A stretch of DNA of 64,000 nucleotides, taken from assembly GCA_963576785.1 (NCBI GenBank), contig OY756146.1, positions 1,054,001-1,118,000 of the forward strand, read 5' to 3'. Source of the stretch: Chlorophyllum brunneum (lineage: Eukaryota > Basidiomycota > Agaricomycetes > Agaricales > Agaricaceae). Position 1 is the stretch's first letter; each line of letters starts with the position of its first letter. Below, one piece after another: positions 1-10,435 of this stretch. Position numbers and translations under genes: made by a program. The notes under the pieces were generated by a model, which worked only from the letters and a program-made list of their open reading frames with translations, had not been told where the DNA came from and did no database searches.

Positions 1-2560
1 CTAAAACAGATCGTTGCCGATGAAGCCTGTGCCAGTCTATTCCTCAAAATCGGTAGTGCGTATCTGAATATCAGACACTGGCCTACCCACTTCAAAAAGT
101 CGATGTCGGTGATTATTCCGAAACCCAATAAACCCGACTACTCCACTCCGAAGGCGTTCCGACCGATCATCCTCCTCAACACGTTTGGCAAGCTAATCGA
201 GAAAATGCTCGCCAAATGACTCCAATTTGAGGCCGTTAAATTCAAGGTCCTCCATCCGCACCAATTGGGAGCGATCCGCCAAAGGTCCACTGAAGACGCG
301 GGTCTTTTCCTGATGCACATCATCTGGGGAGCTTGGACAAAGAAGAAGAAGACGTCGGTGCTTGCATTTGACGTGGCCCAATTCTTCCCCTCCCTCAACC
401 ACAATCTCCTTATTGAAATTCTACGACGACAAGGATTCCCCCCCCCAAGTCGCCGTATTCTTCAACAACTACCTAAAAGAACGCCGCACTACCTACCGGT
501 GGAACAATGAAACTTCCCCGGAATACGACGCAGTGGTAGGAGTAGGTCAGGGCTCAGCCCTTAGCCCTATCCTCTCCGCTTTATTCCTCGCCCCCCTCTT
601 ACACGTTTTTGACATCCGTATGGAGGAATACCATGACAAGTGGGACTTTGATGTCCTGTCATTCGTCAATGACGGCACTTTAATCGCGCAATCCCTGTCT
701 CTGGAAAAGAATGTCGAAATCCTACAACACATGTACCGCGAAATGGAGCGGCTCATGAACGAATTTGGCCTTGAAATTGAACACGGCAAGTCCGAGATCT
801 TTCACTTCACGCATGCAAGACAGGACTCGAATCCCTCAATTGATTTGGGATCCCTGCTGTTCACGGGTCACAATCCCCTCAAACCGAAGACCCATTGGTG
901 GTACCTCGGCTTTTACTTTGACCAGATGTTGACTTTCAAAGAACATGTTTGATTCTATTCCGCCAAGGCGATATCCACCATCAAAGCGATGAAGATGCTG
1001 GGAAACTCCGTCAGGGGTCTATTCCCCAGCAACAAGAGACTTCTCTACCGTTCGTGTGTCATACCGGTTGCGACATACGGATTCCGACTATAGTTTCACA
1101 ATCGATCCCGCACCAAGGGAACTTGTGAAATCCTCAACAAAATGCAATGGAGGGCGGCGCTCTGGATCACTGGGGCTTTCCGGACCTCTCCCACTGGTAG
1201 TGTAGAGTCCCTCGTGGGACTCATGCCCATCAAACTTCATCTCCGAAAGTTGGCCGAACGACAATCGTTGAGGCTTCATACATTAGACAATGAACATGCT
1301 TTGGCAAGATTAACGAAGGAATTCCACTCTTCCTCCCACCGACTTCACATCAAGAACTTCACAGAGGTTCAGAAGAAGAAGACATTAGGAGCTGTGATGG
1401 ACTTTTTGCACCCCACCCCCGAGACTCGGTATATAGAACATTTTAATTCCGTTTCTAAATCTCTCTGGCCCGGACGTAGGTTACTTGACCATTTCTCTAC
1501 TAACATATCTTTTATAGGATTCAACTGGGACAACCCTCACCTCTCAAAGACACTTTGGGACGATGTAACGACGAACGCAACGACGGACGCAAAATCCATC
1601 ATGATCGGCACAGACGGCTCGGTCCACCCCAATCCCAATCCGCTTGCCAGCCAGTTTACGGCAGCAGCCACCATTCGACATTTAGATGGCAGGAACTCTA
1701 TCATGAAGAGGCTAGGAGGAACCACATCGACAGACATGGAACTGGTAGCGCAGTACTTAGGTATTACCAAGGTACTCGCTACTGCCGATTATGACCAGGT
1801 TGAACACATTCATGTGTTCACCGATTCCATCATGGCCTCCCGGCTCCTACTCAACTGTTCGCCGCACTCCTGCCAGTGACAGTCTATCCTAACGTTGAAG
1901 GCGCTCCTGGCTTGGTTCAGCAAATCAGACCAACACTGCCTTTCATTTTATCACACGCCATCGAAATGTAAGTACGGGATACAAAGAGCCACGCACGACT
2001 GGATCCAAATGGTCGCCTGGCCTAACCGGGGTCGAAATCACCGAGTACCGAACTCGATTGACTACCTTCGCAAGAAGTCCGCCGAATGCGCCATTCACAC
2101 ATGGCAGGCCATGTTTGGGTTCAAGACTTACAGCAGTAGCTCCTTCCTCCACCTCCTGGTGCGAGCGAACGGAGCCTCCGCCTTACCGTCGCACATCAAG
2201 TCCGGTCCATGGATACGAGAATGCGGATACCAGCCCCAGCTCTTTGCAAGAGCCTGTTGCACCATACTATGCCACGCCCCGATTGGAGAATATCGACTAC
2301 GATTCTTTCCTAATGAGGACCTTTCATGCCACCACTGCAACAGTCAAATGGTGCAGATGCGGTCACACATCCTGTATCGATGCAACAACTTTGATCATCA
2401 CTTCGGTGTCGACACGATCAAGACATTCATCAACTTCTTGCATCGTAACCCCTCTGCGTTTAGCTTCCCTCCGGAACCTGACTGCCCTCGTATCCGTGCC
2501 GGTTCCATTCCACTGTTACATCATCGTCAAGTCCAAAGGAGGTTTGGGTCTGCACCTGCG
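1..2560 (+). pseudogene. LINE ORF2 remnant, copy A: reverse transcriptase, RNase H, zinc knuckle
   Basis: Reverse transcriptase motifs are readable in pieces: a finger/palm segment near 350-400, the GQGSALSP motif near 547-570, and the catalytic box near 660, which reads SFVNDG where copy B has SFVDDG. One catalytic aspartate is therefore Asn here. A run of nine C at 438-446 shifts the frame. In-frame stops occur near 949, 1093 and 1877, where copy B has Cys, Trp and Gln codons. The RNase H domain (about 1590-1860) keeps GTDGSVHPNP, the DMELVAQ glutamate and the FTDS aspartate. A C-x2-C-x9-H-x4-C knuckle lies near 2328-2384. The coding region cannot yield an active enzyme. Confidence 0.85.
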
Positions 2561-3024
2561 TAGGATCCTTTTCTTTTCTTCTTTTTTCTTTTGCTCTCCC
2601 AGTTATGGATTTCCAATTCATTTCTCTAACTCCCTTTCCCTCGCTCGTCTACTATTTTATATAGTTTTCATTCAAAATTCATCTCTTCCATGGTGCCCGG
2701 GTAAATACCCGCCCACATGCTATGTACCGTTTGATGTTTCCCCTTGTGATTGCAAGTAGATAGTTTCTCTTCTATTAATTTCTCTCTCTCACTCTCTCTC
2801 TTTCTGAATCCCTTTCCTTCTTTCTTTTCGCTGAACATCGTAGGTACCAAACATCTCTCTAGTGTACGCACTAGATGACAACGAGTCTCGTGGGGTTAGT
2901 TTACTTGTAGTTTACTTTCCCTTCTCCGAACATTCTGTACGTTCTGCCTTTGTATGTATGTACACACAGACTGTGTTCGAGCACTACTATATAAATTGTT
3001 GATAAAAAAAAAAAAAAAAAAAAA
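1..3024 (+). mobile_element. LINE-type non-LTR retrotransposon, copy A (degenerate)
   Basis: The element runs from the window start, which cuts off its 5' part, to a pure run of 21 A at 3004-3024, the expected poly-A tail of a target-primed insertion. Pieces of reverse transcriptase, RNase H and a C-terminal CCHC knuckle appear in order on the plus strand. A pyrimidine-rich 3' untranslated region follows the coding part. The DNA directly after the tail (3025 on) continues an old gypsy pol sequence, so the LINE appears to have landed in that element. A second copy lies inverted at 7080-9895. The endonuclease domain expected upstream is not in the window. Confidence 0.85.
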
Positions 3025-3159
3025 CCACATTCCTGATAACAAAGACAAACAGGAAATAACTGTATTCAACAGTGCCATAGTGTACCTCCTCACCAAAGCT
3101 AATCTTGACAAAGTATGTCAACACCATGATATGATCCCTGATCTTGATGAGATATCCAA

Positions 3160-4470
3160 TGGTGATCTTCCACACAACACCAACCAAGTCATCATTCCAA
3201 ACAACCCTGGATTGAAACACCAGATCACTGAACATGCCCACAATACCTAACCAAACCTTTACCCAGAAGCAGCAGCCACTCTATCCAAGATACTGGATTA
3301 TGCCTATTAGCTAGGAATTAAGGACTATATCCACAAATATATCACTGGATGTCCAAAGTGCCAGCAATTCAAGATTAACTATTATCCAATGAAGCTACTG
3401 CTATAGTCTATTCCCACCCCCAAGTCAACCCATCCATTTTCCCAAATATCAATGGACCTTATTACTGACCTCCCCCTGTTCCAAGGATATGATTGTATTT
3501 TATCCATAGTAGATCATGGATTATCAAAGGGGATAATTCTAGTACCAACCACCAAAAGTACCAATGTACAACAGATTGCACAGCTATTAGTCAACCATTT
3601 CTTTGCCAAATATAGCATACCTGACAAGATTGTCTCCGACCAAGATCTGCAATTTACTATCAAAGTAATACAAGAGTTCTATAAACTACTTAATATTGAC
3701 CCTGCATATTCAACAGCCTATCACTCATAGACTGATAGATCAACTAAACAGATCAACCAAGAAATTGAGTTATATTTAGCACTTGCTACTTTAGCTCAAC
3801 CAAACAATTGGGCAAAGTTCCTCTCACTTTACAAATTTGCTCATAACAACTGCCCCTATGCTAGACAAAAGGAGTTACCTTTCCAGCTACTCTATGGCTA
3901 TGCACCAAAAGCATTCCCTACTATCCTGGAACCAACAAACATATCTGCTACTGAGGATTACCTCAAGAAACTATCTAATGCTCAACATCAAGCCCTCAAA
4001 GCACATAACCATACTGTGAAATCTTGGCTAAATAAACCACAAATTATAGATTATCAAACTTTAACAAAGGAGATAAAGTTTGGCTAGAAAACAAACACCT
4101 ACCAATAAACTTTGCAAATAGGAAAATCACCCAAAGAAGGGAAGAACTTTTTGCAATCATCAAAAAGATCTCACCTGTTGTGTTTCAGCTAAAATTACCT
4201 GAAACATGGAAGATTTATAACAAGTTTCATGCCTCTCTCCTTACCCCTGTCATCAAAAACATGATCTATGGATAAGACACATCTCAATCCCTCTCTCTCC
4301 TTGTTGATGATCAAGAAAAATATGAAGTCGAGGCTATTCTTCACCATAAAAGAATAAATAACCATTTTAGATACCTAATCAAGTGGAAAGACTACCACAC
4401 TTCCGAAAATTCATGGGAACCCACATAAAGCCTCCGAGAACATACTAAGGATTTGCAATGCATCTAACAC
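3160..4470 (+). pseudogene. Gypsy pol remnant: integrase and chromodomain
   Basis: An open stretch at 3452-3730 contains the integrase core: it starts MDLITDLPLFQGYD, then has IVDHGLSKG, SDQDLQF and YSTAYHS, matching the D..D spacing of retroviral-type integrases. Upstream, ITGCPKCQQ is the Cys pair of the HHCC finger. Downstream, the usual Q in HPQTDGQ is replaced by a stop near 3728. A chromodomain-like segment ([11 protein letters not shown]... YLIKWKDY) lies near 4320-4430 and ends in stops. Compared with the complete element at 10043 the order is the same but the sequence is clearly a different, older family. Confidence 0.7.
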
Positions 4471-5381
4471 TCCTATCAACTTCTCTGTTACTCAATTAGT
4501 GCTACTCTTAGCACACATAGCTGAGGCAGCCCTTTATCAACTCCTAATATTTCCTAACTACCTACTCAAAACAATGACCAGCCTCAAGAACCTCTACCAG
4601 AGTCTCACCCCATATATCCCACATCAAGAATCCTTCAAGGCTTTCCTTTCTACGATGCCACTAACAATGGCAATCCAACTCATTCATCAACTCCAGTTCA
4701 GACTGACACCCAAATAGAGCATAGACTTGTTAAACTTGTGCCTGTCCAAGACTACCCTACACATTATGACCCACCTTGATATGAGCATGAACTATCTACA
4801 ATTCCACTCAACTATTACCAGGCTATCCGAGATTGTCACTGGTATTATGACCATGAAAATGAAAGACTCTGCCAGGTTTCCTATACTGTAGCAACAATTA
4901 AACCAACTCCACAAATTCATAGGCAGTTCATACAAAGCATCCAATCTCGAAAGACTCGACTTGTACTACAAAGCCAACCCAACTATGATCAATGATATGG
5001 CCAAACTACCACTTTGGCTTATCAAACCCAACAATTGGATCCTGATATGCAAGAACTATACAATTGACTTGATGAGGTCATCAGCTATGTTCACAGTTCC
5101 AGAAATGGAGTAAATACTCAAAGCTATTGTACTATCAGCCTTAGGCCTTCTAATCCCAATGGACACTGGCACTCTAGAACCACTACCACCAGAACCCAAA
5201 ATAGTATCTTACCCCCTCTACCATCTGCCACCTCAACCTTACTACCTTACCAGGATAAAGGCTATTACAAGAATCCCTTCTCTGATGTTGGAAGTAGCCA
5301 ATCATATTAGATACTGACCTATCAAATTATATAGAGTAGAAGAACTCTCTGAAGACAGCCCTTACTATCAACTGCCAAAGA

Positions 5382-5624
5382 TTGAATGTAACAAAATGGA
5401 ATTTGTTACTAATGAAGGAAATAATATTATGTCCGAACCTCAAACCTATGTTAGGCTATGACAAGTTCCCAGAAGCTATACTGTTAGTACCACCACCACA
5501 ATCCAATAATGCTGTCATTGACTCCTTCCTCCATCTTGCCTGGAAATATGTACCATATTTGTATATATGTGACACCAATGGGCTCTACTTATGCACCATC
5601 AAGAACAATCTCTATGGCTGTTGA
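5382..5624 (+). pseudogene. Short ORF before the candidate LTR of the gypsy relic
   Basis: An 80-codon open stretch ends exactly where the candidate LTR begins. It contains GYDKFPEAILLVPPPQSNNA. A closely similar peptide is encoded on the minus strand near 16872-16970, so this is part of a repeated element and not a host gene. Its place between pol and LTR parallels the extra ORF of the complete element at 15288, but no sequence similarity between the two is apparent by eye. Function unknown. Confidence 0.4.
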
Positions 5625-6189
5625 AGTTTCGGACATATTCTAGAAATAGACTATGAAGTCATTATAATAATAATAGACTGATCCATTACTTTCCAGTAAC
5701 TTCATTCTGTAGTAACTTCCTATGAGTTGCTCTGCATATGATAAGAGTCATAAGTACTTGATAGATTATTCTACATAGTACCAATGACTAGATACTATGT
5801 TCCGCAGTACTCCGCAGGGACTATGCTGCAGTTAAAGGGAGTCATAAGGAACAATCTATGTTTTACTAGTATTTTATGTAGTATAACTCACCTATGTTAC
5901 AATATGTATATAAACCCCATGTAGCAGACCTAGTTCTGCATCTTGTTCAATCAAACAACCTCTTCATCATCGCTTATCTTCTTGAGTACAACACCAGTCT
6001 CGATCTACTCGACTACAACTTATCCACCTCTGACACCGACCGCTTCATTAATAACATCTGTCTATCCAAATTACCTTTCTACAGGTATCAGATAGAAGCT
6101 TATTATCTCGGTGAGTAGACCCTACGTTCTCTCCCACTGTGTTTACTGCTATCCCCAGCAAACAACTTGTTACAGTTGTTTCCTCAACA
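5619..6189 (+). repeat. Candidate solo or 3' LTR of the gypsy relic
   Basis: This 571-bp stretch is bounded by perfect 6-bp inverted ends (TGTTGA at 5619-5624, TCAACA at 6184-6189) and contains TATATAAA near 5908, followed by a pyrimidine-rich stretch. It lies just after the remnant coding region. With no partner LTR visible, the assignment rests on ends and position only. Confidence 0.35.
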
Positions 6190-7079
6190 ACGGCACTTGG
6201 AACAACAGTTGGAAAGCACAACCTACTATTGAGGAGATAATATAGTACACCCATCTCTACATATATACTTGTAGTCCAGCACTCGAAGCACTTATTCACT
6301 AACAAGTTGCCAATAGAATCTATTGTATAGAGATGTGACTGAAAAACCCATCACCAGATAATAAGTCCACTGTACCCAGTAGTGACAGTGACAACTCTCC
6401 CTATCTACTATTGTGATCTACTTGAGCCTTTGTCAAGTTATCTAAGTCTTACCTCTCCAAAAAACCAATTACATTGACATCATCCTTATCATCTGACTCC
6501 AATCAACCTATGGATACAGTTCTTTTATCACTGCCATTGTCACCATTGTCATCATCATCCATTATCTTGTCCTACACATCTTGTGACTACAGCTGTTCCA
6601 TCCCTTCTTTGACTCATACCACTACCATCGATTTACAAAACTCGATTACATGGTACTAGTCTATACTATATAGGGATATTATGCCTGCATTGCATTCAAA
6701 TCTCTCTCTGAGAGAGCCTATGCCTGATAGCAATGGAGATGTCTTTGAGAACATCCCATGTGTTCCATCCACCTTGATTTTCATAGCCTCCCTGGCTCTT
6801 CCTCCACCTGGTATCCTATTTCCTAGGATGCCTATCTCTACTTTGCCTGTCATCCCTAATAATCAGGATTACAGCTGCACCATTCCCCAATCGATCATCA
6901 GTAGAAGTCCAAGAACCCCCCTAAGCTCAATTGCTCCTCTATCTAGCGATGTAGACAAAACCATTCATAGAGCTTCAAAACATACTCACCCTGATGGTGA
7001 CCACTATCACTCTGGTGAAAAGGATTGGGCTGAGCAAGTCAATGAAGAACTTGAGGCCAAAGAGGAGAAAGACAACAAC
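6190..7079. other. Unassigned repeat-rich spacer
   Basis: No host gene is recognised. An open stretch at 6681-7124 runs into the poly-T tract of LINE copy B, and its N-terminal part is rich in Pro and Ser. It could be the 5' leader or gag start of another old retroelement beginning with the LTR-like 5619-6189, but nothing diagnostic is visible. Confidence 0.3.
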
Positions 7080-9895
7080 TTTTTTATTTTTTTTATTTTT
7101 TTTTTAATTCAACAATTTATATAGCGGTGCTCGATCGCAGTCCACATGTACATATATACAAAGGTAGAACATACAGAATGTTTGGAGCAAGGAAAGTAAA
7201 CTACTCGTAAACTAACCCTACAAGACTTGACACTATCTAGTACATATACTAGAGAGATGTTTGGTACCTAAGTTGAATGGTAGAAAAAGGGTAAAAGAAA
7301 ATCGGAGAGAGAGAGAGTGAGAGAGAGAAATTGATAGAAAGAAACTATCGACTCGCAGACACAAGGGAGAACAACAAACAGTACTAGCATATGGGAGGCA
7401 TTTTGCCCAGATACCACGGGAATGATGGAAGTTGAATGAAAACTATATAAAATAGTAGACAAGTGAGGAGAGGAGAGATAGAGAAATGGAAATGAAGTCC
7501 ATAACCGGGGGAGCATAAGAAAAAGGGGGAAAAGAAGAAAGGACTCATGCGGGTGTAGACCTGAACCTCTGATAGACTTGACAACGATGTAATGGGGGTA
7601 CTGAGCCGATGCAGATATGAGGGCAATTAGGTTCTGGAGGGAAGCTGAATGCTGCAGGGTTGTGTCACAAGAAGTTAATGAGTGTCTTGATAGTATCAAC
7701 GCCAAAGTGGTAATCGAAGTTGTTGCAATGATACAGGGTGTGTGACCTAGTCTGGACCATTTGATTGTCACAGTGGTGGCATGATAGATCCTCGTTTGGG
7801 AAGAACCAAAGTCAGTATTCACCAATTGGGGCATGGCATAGTATGGCGCAACATGCTCTTGTGAAGAGCTGTGGCTGGTAACTGCATTCTCGTATCCAGG
7901 GACCAGACTTGATGTGCAATGGTAAAGCGGAGGCCCTATTTGCTTGCACCAGGAGGTGGAGGAAGGAGCTACTGCTGTAATTCTTGAACCCAAACATGGC
8001 TTGCCATGTATGAATGGCACATTCAGCGGACTTCTTATATAGGTAGGCGATGGAGTTAGGGATGCAGTGGTTCCTTTCCCGATTAGGCCAGGCGACCATT
8101 TGGATCCAGTCATGCATGGCTTTCTGGATGCTGTACTTGCACTTCGATGGAGTGTGGTAGAATGAGAGGCGGTGCTGGTCAGACTTGTTGAACCAAGCCA
8201 GGAGCGCCTTCAAGGTGAGGATGGACTGTTGCTGGCAGGAGTGCAATGAGCAGTTAAGCAGGAGCCAGGAGGCTACGAGGGAGTCGGTAAACATATGAAT
8301 GTGTTCAATCTGATCATATTCGTTGGTGGCAAGTACCTTGGTGATACCAAGGTACTGTGCAACCAGTTTGGTGTCAGTCAATGTCATTCCTCTGAGCCTC
8401 TTCATGATAGAGCTCCCTCCATCTAAGCGTTGGATAGTGGCTGCTGCCATGAACTGGCTAGCAAGCAGGTTGGGGTTGGGGTGGACCGAGCCATCTGTGC
8501 CAATAATGATGGACTTGAAGTCCATTGTCGCATTTGTGGTTACATTGTCCCAAAGTGTCTTCGAGAGGTGGGGGTCGTCCCAGTTGAATTCTATAAATGA
8601 TACATTAGTAGGGAAACAGTCAAGTAACCTACATCCAGGCCAGACAGATTTTGAAACAGAGTTAAAATGTTCTATATACTGAGTCTCGGGAGTGGGGCGT
8701 GAAACATCCATCACAGCTCCAAGTGTCTTCTTCTTCTGAATCTCCATGAAATTCTTGATATGAAGTTGGTGCAGGGAAGAATGATACTCCTTCATCAATC
8801 TTGCCAATGCATGTTCATCATCCAATGTGTGAAGCCTCGATGTTTGTCATTCGGCCAACTTTTGGAGGTGAAGTTTTATGGGCATGAGCCCTGCAAGGGA
8901 CTCGATGCCACTGGTAGGAGAGGTTCGGAAGGCTCCAGTTATCCAGAGAGCCACTTTCCATTACATCTTGTTGAGGATTTCGCAAGTCCCTTTTGTTCTT
9001 GACTTGTCATGAAACCATAGTTGATATCCATAAGTCGCCACCAGTACAACACATGAATGGTATAGTAGTCTTTTGTTACTAGGGGACAGACCCTGTACAG
9101 AGTTTCCTAGCATTTTCATTGCCTTGATCAATGATATCACCTTGGCTGAGTAGTAACAGACATGTTCCTTGAAGGTTAACGTTTGGTCAAAGTAGAAACT
9201 GAGGTATTGCCAGTGGGCTTTCGGCTTGAGGGGAGTATGGCCAGTGAATGGTGGGGATCCCAAATTGATAGAGGGATTGGAGTCCTGTCTCACATGCGTA
9301 AAGTGAAAGACCTTGGACTTGCTGTGTTCAATCACTAGCCCAAATTTGTTCATGAGCCACTCTATTTCATGGTACATGTGTTGGAGTATTTCAATGTTTC
9401 GTTTGAGAGACGGAGATTGTGTGACCAGGGTGCCGTCATCCACAAAGGAAAGGATGTCAAAGTCCCATACATCACAGTGTTCCTCCATACGGACATCAAA
9501 GATTTGAAGGAGGGGGACAAGGTAGAGGGCAGAGAGAATAGGGCTAAGGGCTGAGCCTTGACCTACTCCTACTGCCGTGTTGTATTCCAGGGAGCTTTCA
9601 TTGTTACACCGGTAGGTAGTGCTGCATTCTTTGAGGTAGTTGCTGAAGAACTCTGCAATTTGAGGAGGAAATCCCTGCCAATTGAGTATGTCAGTGAGGA
9701 GGTCGTGATTAAGGGAGGGGAAGAATTGGGCTACATCGAATGCAAGCACCAATGTCTTCTTCTCTTTGTCTATGCTCCCTGGATGATGTGGGTCAGGAAA
9801 AGCCCTGCATCCTCGGTGGATCATTGTTGGATGGCTCCCAATTGATGAGGATGGAGAACCTTGAATTTCACCACCTCAAATTGAAGTCATTATGC
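7080..9895 (-). mobile_element. LINE-type non-LTR retrotransposon, copy B (5'-truncated)
   Basis: This is the inverted relative of copy A. The poly-T tract at 7080-7105 is the complement of its poly-A tail, and the preceding AATTGTTGA is shared with the 3' end of copy A. Similarity to copy A stops near 9895, inside the reverse transcriptase region, so the copy is 5'-truncated as is common for LINEs. The flank beyond 9895 belongs to another old element. Coding parts lie at 8961-9895 (reverse transcriptase) and 7268-8825 (RNase H, knuckle, C-terminus). Confidence 0.85.
7268..9895 (-). pseudogene. LINE ORF2 remnant, copy B: reverse transcriptase, RNase H
   Basis: The reverse transcriptase segment (8961-9824) is a long open stretch that keeps SFVDDG, GQGSALSP and the thumb region. 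The RNase H segment (within 7812-8825) keeps GTDGSVHPNP and FTDS, but the catalytic Glu of copy A (DMELVAQ) is Lys here (DTKLVAQ). The two segments lie in different frames, so at least one frameshift separates them near 8825-8961. A further frame change occurs near 7812-8113 before the zinc knuckle. The copy is not functional. Confidence 0.8.
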
Positions 9896-10042
9896 AGGTA
9901 TGGTGCATATTTCCAGGCAAGGCAGAGTAGGGAATTGTGCAGCACAGTATTTATGCAGTAGCAGATGGACAATCTGACTTACTGATAAGTTTGTTAGTAG
10001 GATGGTAAAGTGCTAATAAAAGTTGCTGTGAGTCAAGTAGAG
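9896..10042. other. Old element DNA split by the complete gypsy insertion
   Basis: Short target DNA between LINE copy B and the complete gypsy element. It continues beyond the 3' LTR at 16532; the junction is proven by the TAGAG duplication. On the minus strand the rejoined sequence has a TATATAAAG box near 16580, like an LTR promoter. Confidence 0.4.
10038..10042. repeat. Target-site duplication, left copy (TAGAG)
   Basis: Five bases directly before the 5' LTR are TAGAG, repeated directly after the 3' LTR. A 5-bp duplication is the usual size for Ty3/gypsy integrases. Confidence 0.9.
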
Positions 10043-10342
10043 TGTTACGAATCATAGACCGTTCATTCCTATCATGCGCCCGTTACCTCGTGTACCCTCA
10101 TACTCGTTTCATCTCCTGTATCACCCTAGAGGCTGTGCCTCCTACCTGACTCGTTCTACTCGTCTCCTATGACTCCGTTACTCGACTCCCTTATTATTAG
10201 CCTCTACCACTAGTATATAAAGTGTAGTAATACTTGATGTATTCCTTACACTTTACCAATCGTATCATCCCTTCTTCCTTTCTCTACTTCCTTTCCTTTA
10301 TCCAAAGGCTTGCAACCTGAGTCAGAGACTAAGGTCGTAACA
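10043..10342 (+). repeat. 5' LTR
   Basis: 300 bp, starting TGTTACGA and ending TCGTAACA: an 8-bp inverted pair with one mismatch. It contains a TATA box at 10214-10221 and the likely transcription start near 10246-10248. The 3' copy at 16232-16531 is identical. Confidence 0.95.
10214..10221 (+). promoter_or_regulatory. LTR TATA box
   Basis: TATATAAA lies 27-34 bp before the ACACTTTACCAA segment (10248-10259) that matches the primer-binding site. This is the expected spacing for a transcript starting at that segment. Confidence 0.7.
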
Positions 10343-10343
10343 T

Positions 10344-10355
10344 TTGGTAAAGTGT
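10344..10355 (+). other. Self-priming primer-binding site
   Basis: TTGGTAAAGTGT, starting two bases after the 5' LTR, is the exact reverse complement of ACACTTTACCAA at 10248-10259, which lies at the predicted 5' end of the element's own RNA. I see no match to a tRNA 3' end. In Tf1/sushi-group elements the folded mRNA 5' end primes minus-strand synthesis through such an 11-12-nt pairing. Confidence 0.8.
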
Positions 10356-10435
10356 CATTCAACTCACCTTGCAAGAGAGGTGCCACTATTCGTAACTAGG
10401 CTTGGAATAATAGCCTCCGACCAGGACAACAGTAT

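Larger units (their letters stand above)
3025..6189 (+). mobile_element. Decayed chromodomain Ty3/gypsy element, 5' part missing
   Basis: Directly after the LINE poly-A tail the sequence reads as the pol region of a chromovirus: an HHCC-type zinc-binding segment (3200-3400), integrase core (3450-3830) and chromodomain (4320-4430). Protease and reverse transcriptase are absent, presumably displaced by the LINE insertion at 3024/3025. A further 1.2 kb of broken coding sequence follows. A candidate 3' LTR at 5619-6189 has TGTTGA/TCAACA ends and a TATA-like box near 5908, but no second copy exists in the window to confirm it. Base composition is more AT-rich than the complete element at 10043. 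Confidence 0.65.
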
